A stretch of DNA of 64,000 nucleotides from CAYUNW01 sp964446235 (GTDB taxonomy: Bacteria > Patescibacteriota > Microgenomatia > 2-02-FULL-39-11): contig CAYUNW010000002.1 in assembly GCA_964446235.1 (NCBI GenBank), forward strand, positions 77,454 to 141,453, read 5' to 3'. How positions within the stretch are numbered: position 1 is the stretch's first letter; each line of letters starts with the position of its first letter. Under the pieces are notes generated by a model. The model searched no databases, had not been told where the DNA came from, and saw only the letters and a list, made by a program, of their open reading frames with translations. The translations under genes and the position numbers were made by a program. Of the stretch, positions 8,373 to 17,162 are shown one piece after another.

Positions 8373-9448
8373 TGAACAGTGTAATCAATAACTTATTTTC
8401 AAGATTAAAAAAAAACCGCAGTATTCAGAAATCAGCTTTTTTCGTTTCATCAAAATATAACGTAAATTATATTATTAATTCTTCATCCAACACTATTAAG
8501 AATCGAGAAGTATTTCTGATAATAACTTTCAAAAAAATATTTTACCTATATTCCAGTCTTATAAAACCGGATGATAATTTATCTGAATTATTAAAATTAG
8601 AAATGGTTAAATTTTCAACATATGAAGATTTAATAAGCAAAATTAAGATAATTATATTTCAAAATAGAATTTCAACTCTATTTTTTGAAAATTATGATTT
8701 AAAAGTCATTGAATTCACAAGAATCCAATCCAGAGTGAAAATTGAATGCAAACCAGTTAATACACTTTTCGAGCAAATAAGATCTCTCAAAAACGAAAAC
8801 GAAATAAATAACATAAAAAAAGCCTGTCATCTTGCAGATAAAGCAATGTTTTTTGCCGCAACAAAATTCAAAACAGGAATTACCGAAATTTCACTAAAAA
8901 ATCAAATCGCAGATCATATATCAAAACAAAATTGCGAATTAGCTTTCGATACAATAGTGTCTTTTGGTAAAAACACTGCCATTCCACATCATCAATCAGA
9001 TAATAATTCATTACAAAAGAAAGATATCATTCTTATAGATTTAGGAGTCAAATTCAATAATTATTGCTCTGATATTACACGAGTTTTTTTTCATCATAAT
9101 ACCGAAACTACCATAAGAAAAATTTATGATTTTGTTCATAATGCCCAAAAAATTGCTCTTAAAATGCTTAAACCGGGAATAAATGGAAAAGATGTAGATA
9201 AAAAAATTCAAAAATTTATAAGAAATACAGGTAATATCCCCTATTCACATGGATTGGGCCATGGTCTGGGACTGGAAATTCATGAGTTACCGAAATTACA
9301 TAGAAAATATAATTATTTTTTATCTAAAAATAACGTTATTACTATCGAACCAGGTATTTATATCCCCTACTGTTTCGGTGTACGGCTAGAAGACACAGTT
9401 TTGGTTACTGATAATGGTTATGATAGTCTTACAAGTTTCTCTAAATAA
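8372..9448 (+). CDS. M24 family metallopeptidase (Xaa-Pro aminopeptidase-like)
   Basis: The 358-residue protein has a creatinase-type N-terminal domain (about 1-130) and a pita-bread catalytic domain. Five metal ligands can be placed: Asp in LIDLGVKFNNYCSD (both aspartates), His in SHGLGHGLGLEIHE, Glu in TIEPGIYIP and Glu in VRLEDTVLV. The histidine after GKNTAIPHHQ is the usual substrate-binding one. It removes an N-terminal residue preceding proline from peptides. Start and upstream stop overlap (TAATG), which couples translation to the previous gene. Confidence 0.92.
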   Translation: MNSVINNLFSRLKKNRSIQKSAFFVSSKYNVNYIINSSSNTIKNREVFLIITFKKIFYLYSSLIKPDDNLSELLKLEMVKFSTYEDLISKIKIIIFQNRISTLFFENYDLKVIEFTRIQSRVKIECKPVNTLFEQIRSLKNENEINNIKKACHLADKAMFFAATKFKTGITEISLKNQIADHISKQNCELAFDTIVSFGKNTAIPHHQSDNNSLQKKDIILIDLGVKFNNYCSDITRVFFHHNTETTIRKIYDFVHNAQKIALKMLKPGINGKDVDKKIQKFIRNTGNIPYSHGLGHGLGLEIHELPKLHRKYNYFLSKNNVITIEPGIYIPYCFGVRLEDTVLVTDNGYDSLTSFSK

Positions 9449-9525
9449 ATTGTAATAATAAATGACGATTCTATCTAGATTTTTTATCTTGTACTAAATT
9501 CTAATTATTGTTAATATCAATTAAT

Positions 9526-10827
9526 ATGCTGACAGTAAAAAAACTACCGGGATTCAGAGACTTTTTTACACAAGATATTCAAGTTAGGGAATTTGTAATA
9601 AGTACTTTCAAAAAAATATTTGAAAAGTACGGTTATGAACCACTGGAAACCCCTGCATTGGAATATGCCAGTATATTTTCCAGTGAATCGGGACAGGAAG
9701 CAGAAAAATTATTTTTTAAATTTAAAGATCAGGGCAATAGAGATATTATGCTTAAATATGAAGTGATGATCTCCATGTGCAGAGCTGTTGCTGAAAATTT
9801 CAATAATATTCAATTTCCCTTTAAAAGATATCAAGTTCAACCCGTATGGAGAGCTGAAAGACCCCAAAAAGGCCGTTTCAGGGAATTCACCCAGTGTGAT
9901 GCTGATACTATCGGGAGTTCATCAGTTATATGGGATGCCGAATTCATTCAAATGGGAATTGAAGCTTTAGAAAAATTAAATTTTAATAAATTTAAAGTTA
10001 ATATTTCTAACAGAAAATTTCTAAACGGTTTAATAATCTATGCCGGAGCTGAACAAAAAGATTTTATTCCTATTTGTATGAGCATAGATAAACTTCCGAA
10101 AATCGGAAAAGAAGCTGTTTATGATGAATTAATAAATAAAAAAAATATTTCAAAAAATATTGTTAATAAAATACTTGACGCAATATCTTATCAGGAAGAA
10201 TTCAAAAAACTTTTAGTTCAATATAAGAAAATTATGTCAAATATTGATATTGCTATAACCGGTCTAAATGAACTTGAAATAATCTATAAATATCTTAAAT
10301 TATTAAATATAGATGAAGAGAAATATTGTTTTGCTCCTTATATCGCTAGAGGATTAGCCTATTATACCGGCCCTGTCTGGGAATTCGAGATAACTGACGG
10401 ACAGGTTGGATCCATTGCCGGATGCGGGCGATATGATGATACGATTGGTCATTTTTTAGGTAAAAAAATTCCCGCAACCGGTGGTTCTTTTGGTATCGAA
10501 AGAATCGTTCAAATAATTCAGGATAGAAATATGTATAATATCCAAACCTCCAAAACTAAAATTCTGGTAACTATCTTTAATCCGGACTTATTTGACTATT
10601 CAATAAAAATTGCTGATTACTTACGAAAAAATCAAATAAATACAATGCTTTATTCGGACCCTGATAAATTAGATAAACAATTAAAATATGCGGATAAAAA
10701 AGGTATTCCGTATGTCATTATTGCCGGACCAAATGAATATCAAAACAACACAATACTTCTTAAACATCTTCCATCTAAAATACAATTTGAATCCAGGATA
10801 GAAGACATATTGTCTAAAATAAAATAA
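9526..10827 (+). CDS. hisS: Histidyl-tRNA synthetase
   Basis: From the ATG at 9526 the product is 433 residues. Class II motifs are visible: motif 1 region EKYGYEPLETPALEY, motif 2 VWRAERPQKGRFREFTQCD and motif 3 GGSFGIERI; the C-terminal anticodon-binding domain (about 340-433) has the KQLKYADKKGIPYVIIAG pattern. The histidine-A loop reads ARGLAYYTG where most enzymes have RGLDYYTG; this D-to-A change is worth noting. A TTG 18 bases upstream (9508) is an alternative start with no better ribosome site. No Shine-Dalgarno is seen before the ATG. Confidence 0.95.
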   Translation: MLTVKKLPGFRDFFTQDIQVREFVISTFKKIFEKYGYEPLETPALEYASIFSSESGQEAEKLFFKFKDQGNRDIMLKYEVMISMCRAVAENFNNIQFPFKRYQVQPVWRAERPQKGRFREFTQCDADTIGSSSVIWDAEFIQMGIEALEKLNFNKFKVNISNRKFLNGLIIYAGAEQKDFIPICMSIDKLPKIGKEAVYDELINKKNISKNIVNKILDAISYQEEFKKLLVQYKKIMSNIDIAITGLNELEIIYKYLKLLNIDEEKYCFAPYIARGLAYYTGPVWEFEITDGQVGSIAGCGRYDDTIGHFLGKKIPATGGSFGIERIVQIIQDRNMYNIQTSKTKILVTIFNPDLFDYSIKIADYLRKNQINTMLYSDPDKLDKQLKYADKKGIPYVIIAGPNEYQNNTILLKHLPSKIQFESRIEDILSKIK

Positions 10828-10835
10828 CTAGCAAA

Positions 10836-11747
10836 ATGAAATCCCTGCCTAAACACAATAAAGCGATATTTGCATTGATTATTGCTAATATAATTTGGGG
10901 CTTTGCACCGCCAATTTTTAAATTATCATTAGAAAATATCCCTCTTTTTACATTAGCTTTTTTAAGATTTTATTTTGCTTCAATTTTGCTACTTCCGTTT
11001 ACATCCATATCAAAAACATTACCAAAAAAAGACTTAATGCTTTTTTTACTTACCGGATTTTGTGGAATATTTCTTTCGATAGTATTTTTTTTCCTTGGCT
11101 TAAAATATGCTCCCGCCATTAATGCAAGTATTATCGCTTCATCAGCTCCAATTTTTTTATATGCCTTTTCAATATTTATTCTAAAAGAAAAAAATAATCC
11201 CAAGGTCATTATAGGCATGTTTATTAGTTTATTTGGTGTTTTAATAATTATTGGACAACCCTTATTTCAAGCCTTTAAATGGTCAGAAATAATCGGAAAT
11301 ATCTTTTTTTTACTAGCAATGCTTACAAACTTAATACATTCAATATTAAGTAAGAAACTTACTATAAAATATCTACCTCGTAATATAACTTATTGGAGTT
11401 TCCTCATCGGAAGTTTTTTCTACCTTCCTTTCTTCATATACGAATTTTATACTTATAATCCATTTTTAAATATTGATAATAGAGGTATCACAGGATTGAT
11501 TTTTGGGATTTTCTTGTCAAGTGCATTAGCTTACTATCTATTTGAGTACGGCATAGAAAAAATTAAATTAAGTGAAATAGGACTATTTTCATATATAGAT
11601 CCTATTACTGCAACTATTGCTGCAATGTTAATACTGGGAGAAAAAATTACAGGTATTTTTATATTAGGTAGTATTTTCGTATTCAGTGGTATTTATATTG
11701 CCGAAGGCAGAATTCATTACCATCCGCTTCACAAGCTGAAAATATAA
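10836..11747 (+). CDS. EamA/DMT-family transporter
   Basis: The 303-residue protein consists of two copies of a five-helix EamA unit, ten hydrophobic segments in all, beginning IFALIIANIIWGFAPPIFKL and with the second unit near residue 155 (IIGNIFFLLAMLTNLIHSI). The C-terminal part has the typical ATIAAMLILGEKIT segment. DMT transporters move metabolites such as amino acids or nucleotide-sugar precursors across the inner membrane; the substrate is not predictable. It follows hisS after 8 bp and its 3' end holds the promoter of the L31 gene. Confidence 0.88.
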   Translation: MKSLPKHNKAIFALIIANIIWGFAPPIFKLSLENIPLFTLAFLRFYFASILLLPFTSISKTLPKKDLMLFLLTGFCGIFLSIVFFFLGLKYAPAINASIIASSAPIFLYAFSIFILKEKNNPKVIIGMFISLFGVLIIIGQPLFQAFKWSEIIGNIFFLLAMLTNLIHSILSKKLTIKYLPRNITYWSFLIGSFFYLPFFIYEFYTYNPFLNIDNRGITGLIFGIFLSSALAYYLFEYGIEKIKLSEIGLFSYIDPITATIAAMLILGEKITGIFILGSIFVFSGIYIAEGRIHYHPLHKLKI

Positions 11748-11756
11748 TGTTATAAT
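11728..11756 (+). promoter_or_regulatory. Promoter of rpmE-prfA
   Basis: TTCACA at 11728-11733 and TATAAT at 11751-11756 with a 17-bp spacer lie in the last codons of the EamA gene and just after it. The leader before the L31 start would be only about five bases. Confidence 0.65.
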
Positions 11757-11768
11757 CCATAAATTGTT

Positions 11769-12074
11769 ATGAAAAAAGATATTCATCCAAAATATTATAG
11801 TCAAACACAAGTTCTATGCGCTTGTGGTAATATGTTTACAGTAGGGTCTACCAAACCGGAAATTAAAGTTGAAATATGTCATAAATGCCACCCCTTTTTC
11901 ACTGGTGAAATGAAGTTTGTAGATACATTAGGTAGAGTTGAAAGATTCCAGGCAAAACAAAAAAAAGCAGAATCAATGAAAGAAACTCTTACTGTTGCAA
12001 AAAAGAAAAAACAGGTCGTAAAAGAAGAAATAAAACGACCTAGAACATTACGGGAAATGCTCCAAAATCTATAG
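11769..12074 (+). CDS. rpmE: Ribosomal protein bL31 with extended basic tail
   Basis: Residues 1-66 match bL31: MKKDIHPKYY start, CxC at CAC and CHKCHPFF, giving the zinc-binding cysteines, then FVDTLGRVERF. The family usually ends at about 66-75 residues; this one continues to 101 with a Lys/Glu-rich tail ending RTLREMLQNL. bL31 bridges the two ribosomal subunits at the central protuberance. It shares a promoter with the downstream release factor, the usual rpmE-prfA pairing. Confidence 0.95.
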   Translation: MKKDIHPKYYSQTQVLCACGNMFTVGSTKPEIKVEICHKCHPFFTGEMKFVDTLGRVERFQAKQKKAESMKETLTVAKKKKQVVKEEIKRPRTLREMLQNL

Positions 12075-12097
12075 AATTTAAAAATATCCTCTAAATT

Positions 12098-12790
12098 ATG
12101 CAAGGAAACAATGTAATAATTGAAATCAATCAAGGTACGGGAGGTGACGAAGCTAAACTTTGGACTCAAGACTTATCAAGAATGTACCTAAGATTTGCTC
12201 AAAAAAACAAATTTAAAGTTGAACTGTATGGTGACAACATCTTAAGAATTTCAGGTAATAATGCATATTCGTGCTTTTTCAAAGAAACAGGGGTCCACCG
12301 GGTTCAAAGGATACCCAAAACAGAAAGATACGGCAGGATACATACGTCAACTGCTATTGTTGCCGTACTTCCGGAAATAACCGAACAACAGATATATATA
12401 AATCCCTCCGATCTGGAATGGGAATTTTACAGAAGCGGCGGTAAGGGAGGTCAAAACGTAAATAAAGTTTCTACTGCTGTTCGAGTTCGTCATAAACCAA
12501 GCGGCATTATCGCATCGTCGCAAAGTGAAAGACAACAGGAACAAAACCGAAAGATTGCTCTTTCAATTCTAAGAAGTAAACTATGGGAAATTGAAGAAGA
12601 AAAAAAACTTCTTGCTCAATCCCAATTCAGAAATCAGGCTGGCAGAGGAATGAGAGCTGAAAAAATAAGAACTTATAATTTTCCACAAAACAGACTGACG
12701 GATCATCGGATAAATAAAAGCTGGCATAATTTGGATGATATTATGGAAGGAAATCTTGAAAAAGTTATGAAAGCAATGGTAAATCAATAA
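12098..12790 (+). CDS. prfA: Peptide chain release factor 1, lacking domain 1
   Basis: The 230-residue product aligns with RF1 from IEINQGTGGDEAKLW onward. The stop-recognition tripeptide is PKT (HRVQRIPKTE), the P-x-T form of RF1, which reads UAA and UAG. The peptidyl hydrolysis motif is GGKGGQNVNK, and the C-terminal RTYNFPQNRLTDHRIN block is intact. Normal RF1 has about 355 residues; the missing part is the N-terminal helical domain of about 110 residues. A TAA at 12092-12094 lies in frame just before the ATG, so the truncation is not a start-choice error. A methylation target Gln in GGQ is kept. Confidence 0.92.
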   Translation: MQGNNVIIEINQGTGGDEAKLWTQDLSRMYLRFAQKNKFKVELYGDNILRISGNNAYSCFFKETGVHRVQRIPKTERYGRIHTSTAIVAVLPEITEQQIYINPSDLEWEFYRSGGKGGQNVNKVSTAVRVRHKPSGIIASSQSERQQEQNRKIALSILRSKLWEIEEEKKLLAQSQFRNQAGRGMRAEKIRTYNFPQNRLTDHRINKSWHNLDDIMEGNLEKVMKAMVNQ

Positions 12791-12795
12791 GTTTT

Positions 12796-13959
12796 TTATT
12801 CCTGATCGTACTCCCCTATTGTGATGTTAACAGTTTTTATATCACCGTCTCTCCAAATTTCAATACTTACTTTATCCCCGACTTTTTTTGATGCAATTAT
12901 TTTTGCTAAACCTTGATCATTATCGGTTAACTTTTGATTGTCAATCTTGACAATTATATCTCCATCTACAATACCGCCTTTGTCTGCAGGAGAATCTGTA
13001 ATCACTTCCTGTACATAAGCCCCTTCTGGAACTTCATTTAAAAGAGCTAAATCTCTTGTAATCATTTTATACCTGACACCCAAATAAGGTCTTTCGAATT
13101 TCCCTGATTTCCCAAACTGATCAAGGGATTCTTTGACAATGTTTATCGGCAGGGCAAATCCAATATTTTGACCTTCGGAAGATACAGCTGTATTAATTCC
13201 TATTACCTGACCGGATGAATTCAAAAGCGGACCACCCGAATTACCCGGGTTTATAGCTGCATCTGTTTGTATAACATTATCAAGTCTTTCAACGTAACCT
13301 TCAAAAGGACTACCTGCAGTAATCCCTCTTCCCATACCTGAAATCACACCAACAGTGACCGTATTTCTAAATTCTCCTAAAGCAGTCCCAATAGCAATTG
13401 CCATTTGGCCTACTTTAAGCTTAGATGAATCTCCTAGATCTACTGGTTTTAAGTTTGTCTCATTTATTTTTATAATTGCCAAATCATTTACTGGATCACG
13501 AAATATTTTTTGAACTTCATAAGTTTTATCGTCTTTTGTTATAACTTTATATTTGGCTTGAACATCTGAAACAACGTGTTTATTGGTAACAATCATTCCA
13601 TCCTGGGAAACTACAAAACCTGTTCCAATATCTTGTTCAATTTTTTGGGTAGATCTGGGAGTATCATTAAATATATCAAAAGGATCAAACGGGTTTAAGC
13701 CAAACGGATTTGCAGAAATCCTGTTAGTACTTATAGATACCGTCACCACACTTGGTGAAACTTTTTCTACTACATCGATAATAACAGATTCTTCTTCAAT
13801 GATTTGTACTTTATCTTGAGGTAATTCTAATTTGGAATCTGATTGTTTTTGTTTAAATATATTTGTTAAAAAATCGGTGTTGAATTTAATGTTATTGTTT
13901 GAATATCCTATGGAGAAAAAAATTATAAGTAAAATAATAAGTATAAATATTCTTTTCAT
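12796..13959 (-). CDS. htrA: HtrA/DegP-like serine protease with PDZ domain
   Basis: The 387-residue protein has an N-terminal membrane anchor (about 3-20), a trypsin-like domain and one C-terminal PDZ domain (about 285-385). The catalytic triad is visible: His in VTNKHVVSD, Asp in VNDLAIIKI, Ser in NPGNSGGPLLN. HtrA proteases degrade or refold damaged envelope proteins. A Gly/Asn/Pro-rich linker (NPFGLNPFDPFD) precedes the protease, like the LA-loop region of DegP. It ends the minus-strand run that starts at rpsF and converges with prfA with a five-base gap. The CtpA protease gene lies just upstream. Confidence 0.95.
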   Translation of the reverse strand: MKRIFILIILLIIFFSIGYSNNNIKFNTDFLTNIFKQKQSDSKLELPQDKVQIIEEESVIIDVVEKVSPSVVTVSISTNRISANPFGLNPFDPFDIFNDTPRSTQKIEQDIGTGFVVSQDGMIVTNKHVVSDVQAKYKVITKDDKTYEVQKIFRDPVNDLAIIKINETNLKPVDLGDSSKLKVGQMAIAIGTALGEFRNTVTVGVISGMGRGITAGSPFEGYVERLDNVIQTDAAINPGNSGGPLLNSSGQVIGINTAVSSEGQNIGFALPINIVKESLDQFGKSGKFERPYLGVRYKMITRDLALLNEVPEGAYVQEVITDSPADKGGIVDGDIIVKIDNQKLTDNDQGLAKIIASKKVGDKVSIEIWRDGDIKTVNITIGEYDQE

Positions 13960-13960
13960 C

Positions 13961-15238
13961 TCAGTGATTTTTTATTAAACTTTCTACAGCTTTTTGAAGT
14001 TGAACGTCTATTTCATTATCGGTTATTTCCGGAATAATTTCAATATCAGGCTTGATCCCTGTTCCATTTATCCAAGTATTTGAAGGTAATATCCATTTTG
14101 CTGTTGTGATATGAATTCCGGCGCCTTCCCTTAATTCCTGTGCTTCCTGAATTGTTCCTTTACCAAATGTTGTCTCACCGACAAGAGTTGCACGTTCTCG
14201 ATCTTTTAGAGCACCTGCTACGATTTCTGATGCTGATGCTGAACCTTTGTTAATCAATACAAACATAGGTATTGTCAATAATTTACCCTGTCTGTTGACG
14301 TTATATGTAGTCTTTTCTCCGGTGGCAGTTTGTTGATAAACTACCGGACCCTCTTTTAAAAATTCAGATGCGATAAAAACTGAACCGGACAAATATCCGC
14401 CTGGATTATTTCGTAAATCAAAAATTAAACCTTTTATTTTTTTATTTCTATCTTTTTGTTGATAATCTACTATTTGGGATACTGCCTGATTCCATTCATT
14501 AGTGGTATTATCACCAAATCTACCCAACTGAAGATAGATAACTTCATCACAGACAGGACAAACAATATCACTCACTTGGCATGTATTATCAGAATTGTTG
14601 CAGTCCGCGTATTTTACCTTCCATTCTACACTGGCCACCTTAATGGTATCCCGAATAATTTTAATTTCACTGGATACGCTGGCATCCTTATGTAATATTG
14701 TTAAATTCACAGTACTGCCTTTAGGTCCTCTGATTTTATTCACCGCTTCAGGCAGCGTCCATCCTTGCGTATCTTTATCATCCACTTTGATAATCCAATC
14801 TCCAGCGAGTAATCCAGACTTTTGCGCAGGTGATTCTTCCAAAGGAGCAACTACGATTATTTTTTTATCTTTAATACCCAATTGGGCACCTATACCTTCA
14901 AATTTACCTCCTAAGTCATCCTTGGCTTCCTTGTTTTGATCTGGAGATAAAAATACGGTATAGGGATCATCTAAAGAAGCTACCATACCGGAAATGGCGC
15001 CATAAACCATTTTTTGGCTATCTAATTTGGTTTTATCTATATAATATTTACCTAATCTATCCCATACTTCCCAAAATAGTGAAAAATTAATATTCTTACC
15101 ATCCGGAACGTCTTTTTCTGTAATTGTCTGCAGATTATTGGAATAGTTATTTATGTTTTTATTACCGTAGTTGTAACCGCTACCAAAAGCTAACACTAAT
15201 AATATAAGAATGATGACAATATTTCTGATTTTAATCAT
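13961..15238 (-). CDS. ctpA: C-terminal processing peptidase, S41 family
   Basis: The 425-residue protein has an N-terminal anchor (about 5-24), an N-terminal helical region, a PDZ domain (about 110-190) and the S41 catalytic core. The Ser/Lys dyad lies in NKGSASASEIVAGAL and ETTFGKGTIQEAQEL. CtpA/Prc enzymes cleave the C-termini of envelope proteins. An insert of about 20 residues near 215-235 has four cysteines (DCNNSDNTCQVSDIVCPVC) and may form a disulfide or metal site; that is unusual for the family. Spacing to htrA is one base, so both are probably made from one message. Confidence 0.94.
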   Translation of the reverse strand: MIKIRNIVIILILLVLAFGSGYNYGNKNINNYSNNLQTITEKDVPDGKNINFSLFWEVWDRLGKYYIDKTKLDSQKMVYGAISGMVASLDDPYTVFLSPDQNKEAKDDLGGKFEGIGAQLGIKDKKIIVVAPLEESPAQKSGLLAGDWIIKVDDKDTQGWTLPEAVNKIRGPKGSTVNLTILHKDASVSSEIKIIRDTIKVASVEWKVKYADCNNSDNTCQVSDIVCPVCDEVIYLQLGRFGDNTTNEWNQAVSQIVDYQQKDRNKKIKGLIFDLRNNPGGYLSGSVFIASEFLKEGPVVYQQTATGEKTTYNVNRQGKLLTIPMFVLINKGSASASEIVAGALKDRERATLVGETTFGKGTIQEAQELREGAGIHITTAKWILPSNTWINGTGIKPDIEIIPEITDNEIDVQLQKAVESLIKNH

Positions 15239-15269
15239 AACTTATATAGAAAATTATATTATAGTATTT

Positions 15270-15998
15270 TTAATTCTCAACTACTATTTCTTTCATCTGT
15301 GGTCGAAGCCATATTTTTTTATCATGAAAAAGTTTCAATTTATTAAAAAGTTCCTTATCAATGACTGCATAAGACAAGTCAATCGTTTCTGAGCTTGACA
15401 ATAATATTAATCCACATCCACCTAGTACTTTGATTTTTACTAACTGTTCTTCATCTATTTCTTTTGCCAATAAAATAGTTTTCGGTTCAATTAAAGATAA
15501 ATCAAAAATATTCAAATCATCATCTTTGATAAATAAAAGTTTACCCCATGTATCTTGTCCTTTGGCCTGCTTTACGGCAAATTTATGACCTTCGACTTCG
15601 ATTTCACAAATATCTTTATGTATCTGAGCAATCGTAAAGTCAAAAGGTATAATATTCTCATTTAGGTTAAGTTTTTTTTGTTGACTTATGGTAATTAATC
15701 CGTTTGACAGGTCTATATTTGATAAGTATCCTTCTATAGGGCTTTTAATTTTCATAATGGAAAATATTGATTTTTTTATCGCTAGAATTTCTCCGGCATT
15801 TATTTTTTGACCGATTTTACATTTTAAATAATGAGAAATATTTGCAGGTTTGACTTTAAGAATATGGCTTATATCCAATATTGATGGTATATAATTATCG
15901 ACTGATTCAAAAATTTTTGTTTGAGCTTGATATTTTTTTCTTAATTCTAAAATTAATTTTGAGTTTTTCGGAAAAGGAATAGTTAATTTCACTTTCAT
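15270..15998 (-). CDS. Barrel-sandwich-hybrid (biotinyl/lipoyl-like) domain protein, unknown function
   Basis: This 242-residue protein has no signal peptide. Residues about 55-110 look like a hybrid-motif domain: CKIGQKINAGEILAIKKS followed by IKSPIEGYLSNIDLSNGLITI, the turn pattern of biotinyl, lipoyl and HlyD-type folds, with no MKM-type lysine that would carry a cofactor. The rest is not recognised. The ATG at 15998 overlaps the rpsR stop (TGATG), so it is coupled to a ribosomal gene. It may be an adaptor or an envelope-biogenesis part, but that is a guess. Confidence 0.6.
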   Translation of the reverse strand: MKVKLTIPFPKNSKLILELRKKYQAQTKIFESVDNYIPSILDISHILKVKPANISHYLKCKIGQKINAGEILAIKKSIFSIMKIKSPIEGYLSNIDLSNGLITISQQKKLNLNENIIPFDFTIAQIHKDICEIEVEGHKFAVKQAKGQDTWGKLLFIKDDDLNIFDLSLIEPKTILLAKEIDEEQLVKIKVLGGCGLILLSSSETIDLSYAVIDKELFNKLKLFHDKKIWLRPQMKEIVVEN

Positions 15999-16252
15999 CA
16001 AACAGGTCTGACTATAAAGGGTACAAAAGATATAAATCTTGCTCTTTTTATAGCGCTAGTAAGTTTTCTTTGATGGGTTTGGCATAAACCGGTAATTTTT
16101 CTTCCTTTGATCTTACTTCTATCTGTTATATAGCGCTTAATGGTATCTATATCCTTATAATTAGGTTCCTTTTTTTGTTCACAAAAAAAACATTTTGAAG
16201 GTACTTGTATTCGTTTATCGAATTTTTTAAAATTACTGAATTTTTTTTTCAT
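15998..16252 (-). CDS. rpsR: Ribosomal protein bS18
   Basis: The 84-residue protein has the S18 core: a cysteine pair CFFC near residue 22, then YKDIDTIKRYITDRSKIKGRKITGLCQTHQRKLTSAIKRARF. It is a cysteine-containing (C+) form that may bind zinc through the CxxC pair and a CxxH pair. S18 binds 16S rRNA together with S6, encoded 0.6 kb upstream. The order rpsF-ssb-rpsR is the widely conserved one. The gap to ssb is 9 bp. Confidence 0.95.
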   Translation of the reverse strand: MKKKFSNFKKFDKRIQVPSKCFFCEQKKEPNYKDIDTIKRYITDRSKIKGRKITGLCQTHQRKLTSAIKRARFISFVPFIVRPV

Positions 16253-16261
16253 ATTTTTTTA

Positions 16262-16822
16262 TTAAAATGGAATATCGTCAGGTATTATATCCTCGTTTGA
16301 TTTTTCGGCTTCTTCTTTTGGTTCGTCATCTTTTTTTTCTGATTTGGTATTTTTTTTTGATTTGGTTTCTTTTGTTTGTTTCTCCTCATCTACCGAAAAC
16401 TCAACGTTATCTAGATCTGCGATAATATCCTCATCACTTTTTGTTTCTACTGTGGATGTAGTCGCAATTTCATCTTTTACTATTTTTTTTGAGTCTAAAA
16501 TAATCATATCCTCAATTACTATTTCTGTCGTAGATCGTTGCGTACCGTCCTGACCAGTCCATGCTCTTGTCGACAATCTGCCTTCAGCAAATATTTTTCT
16601 ACCTTTTGTTAATAATTGCTGGCATAATTCCGCCAATTTGTTCCATGCCACGATACGATGAAATTCTGTCTGTTCTTTAAGCTCACCGTTTTGGGTCGTC
16701 CATGACCGATTTGTAGCTAATCCAAATGTACAAACAGCAGTCCCGCTGGGAGTATATCGCAGTTCAGGATCCCTTGTCAGATTTCCGATTAATATAACTT
16801 TATTTAATGAGCGAGCAGCCAT
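16262..16822 (-). CDS. ssb: Single-stranded DNA-binding protein
   Basis: The 186-residue protein starts with an OB-fold (MAARSLNKVILIGNLTRDPELRYTPSGTAVCTF..., residues 1-110), has a Lys/Glu-rich flexible linker, and ends in DDIPF, the acidic tip through which SSB recruits replication and repair proteins. SSB coats single-stranded DNA at the fork. A strong AAGGAG lies eight bases before the ATG. It lies between rpsF and rpsR. Confidence 0.96.
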   Translation of the reverse strand: MAARSLNKVILIGNLTRDPELRYTPSGTAVCTFGLATNRSWTTQNGELKEQTEFHRIVAWNKLAELCQQLLTKGRKIFAEGRLSTRAWTGQDGTQRSTTEIVIEDMIILDSKKIVKDEIATTSTVETKSDEDIIADLDNVEFSVDEEKQTKETKSKKNTKSEKKDDEPKEEAEKSNEDIIPDDIPF

Positions 16823-16844
16823 AAATATCTCCTTAATTTAATCT

Positions 16845-17126
16845 TTATTCTTTAACAAACATATGTCTTAATAAATTATTTTCTAGATTAAGTTTTGAAT
16901 TTAAGATTTTGATTTTCCCACCATCCAATTCCAATTTCATAATAAGATAAAAACCTTCTTTTTCACCTGATATATTGTATGCTAGGGTTCTCTTACCCAT
17001 TTCTTCTTTTGATCTGATTTTACCCTCTTTTTCAATAATTTTTTCAACTGATTCTATTTGTTTTTTTCTTTCTTCATCAGTAATTGAAGTTTTTATAATA
17101 AATATCAATTCATAATGATTTTTCAT
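16845..17126 (-). CDS. rpsF: Ribosomal protein bS6
   Basis: The 93-residue protein opens MKNHYELIFIIKTS and contains EEMGKRTLAYNISGEKEGFYLIMKLELDGG, the ferredoxin-like S6 fold; the C-terminal end LLRHMFVKE is typical and no extension follows. It pairs with S18 in the small-subunit platform. It opens the rpsF-ssb-rpsR-...-htrA minus-strand run. The start codon follows an extended -10 after six bases, so translation may begin at the very 5' end of the message. Confidence 0.94.
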   Translation of the reverse strand: MKNHYELIFIIKTSITDEERKKQIESVEKIIEKEGKIRSKEEMGKRTLAYNISGEKEGFYLIMKLELDGGKIKILNSKLNLENNLLRHMFVKE

Positions 17127-17132
17127 ATGCGG

Positions 17133-17141
17133 AGTATATCA
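17133..17141 (-). promoter_or_regulatory. Extended -10 promoter of rpsF
   Basis: TGATATACT on the minus strand is an extended -10 (TG-n-TATACT). Its last base lies six bases before the rpsF ATG. No -35 is evident. Confidence 0.6.
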
Positions 17142-17162
17142 TATAGATTTTTAAATTAAAAG

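Noticed and set aside
12098..12790. Recoding of UGA (Gly) as in some CPR lineages
   Set aside because: UGA ends several genes here, and conserved proteins have no internal UGA; RF1 presence alone does not decide it.
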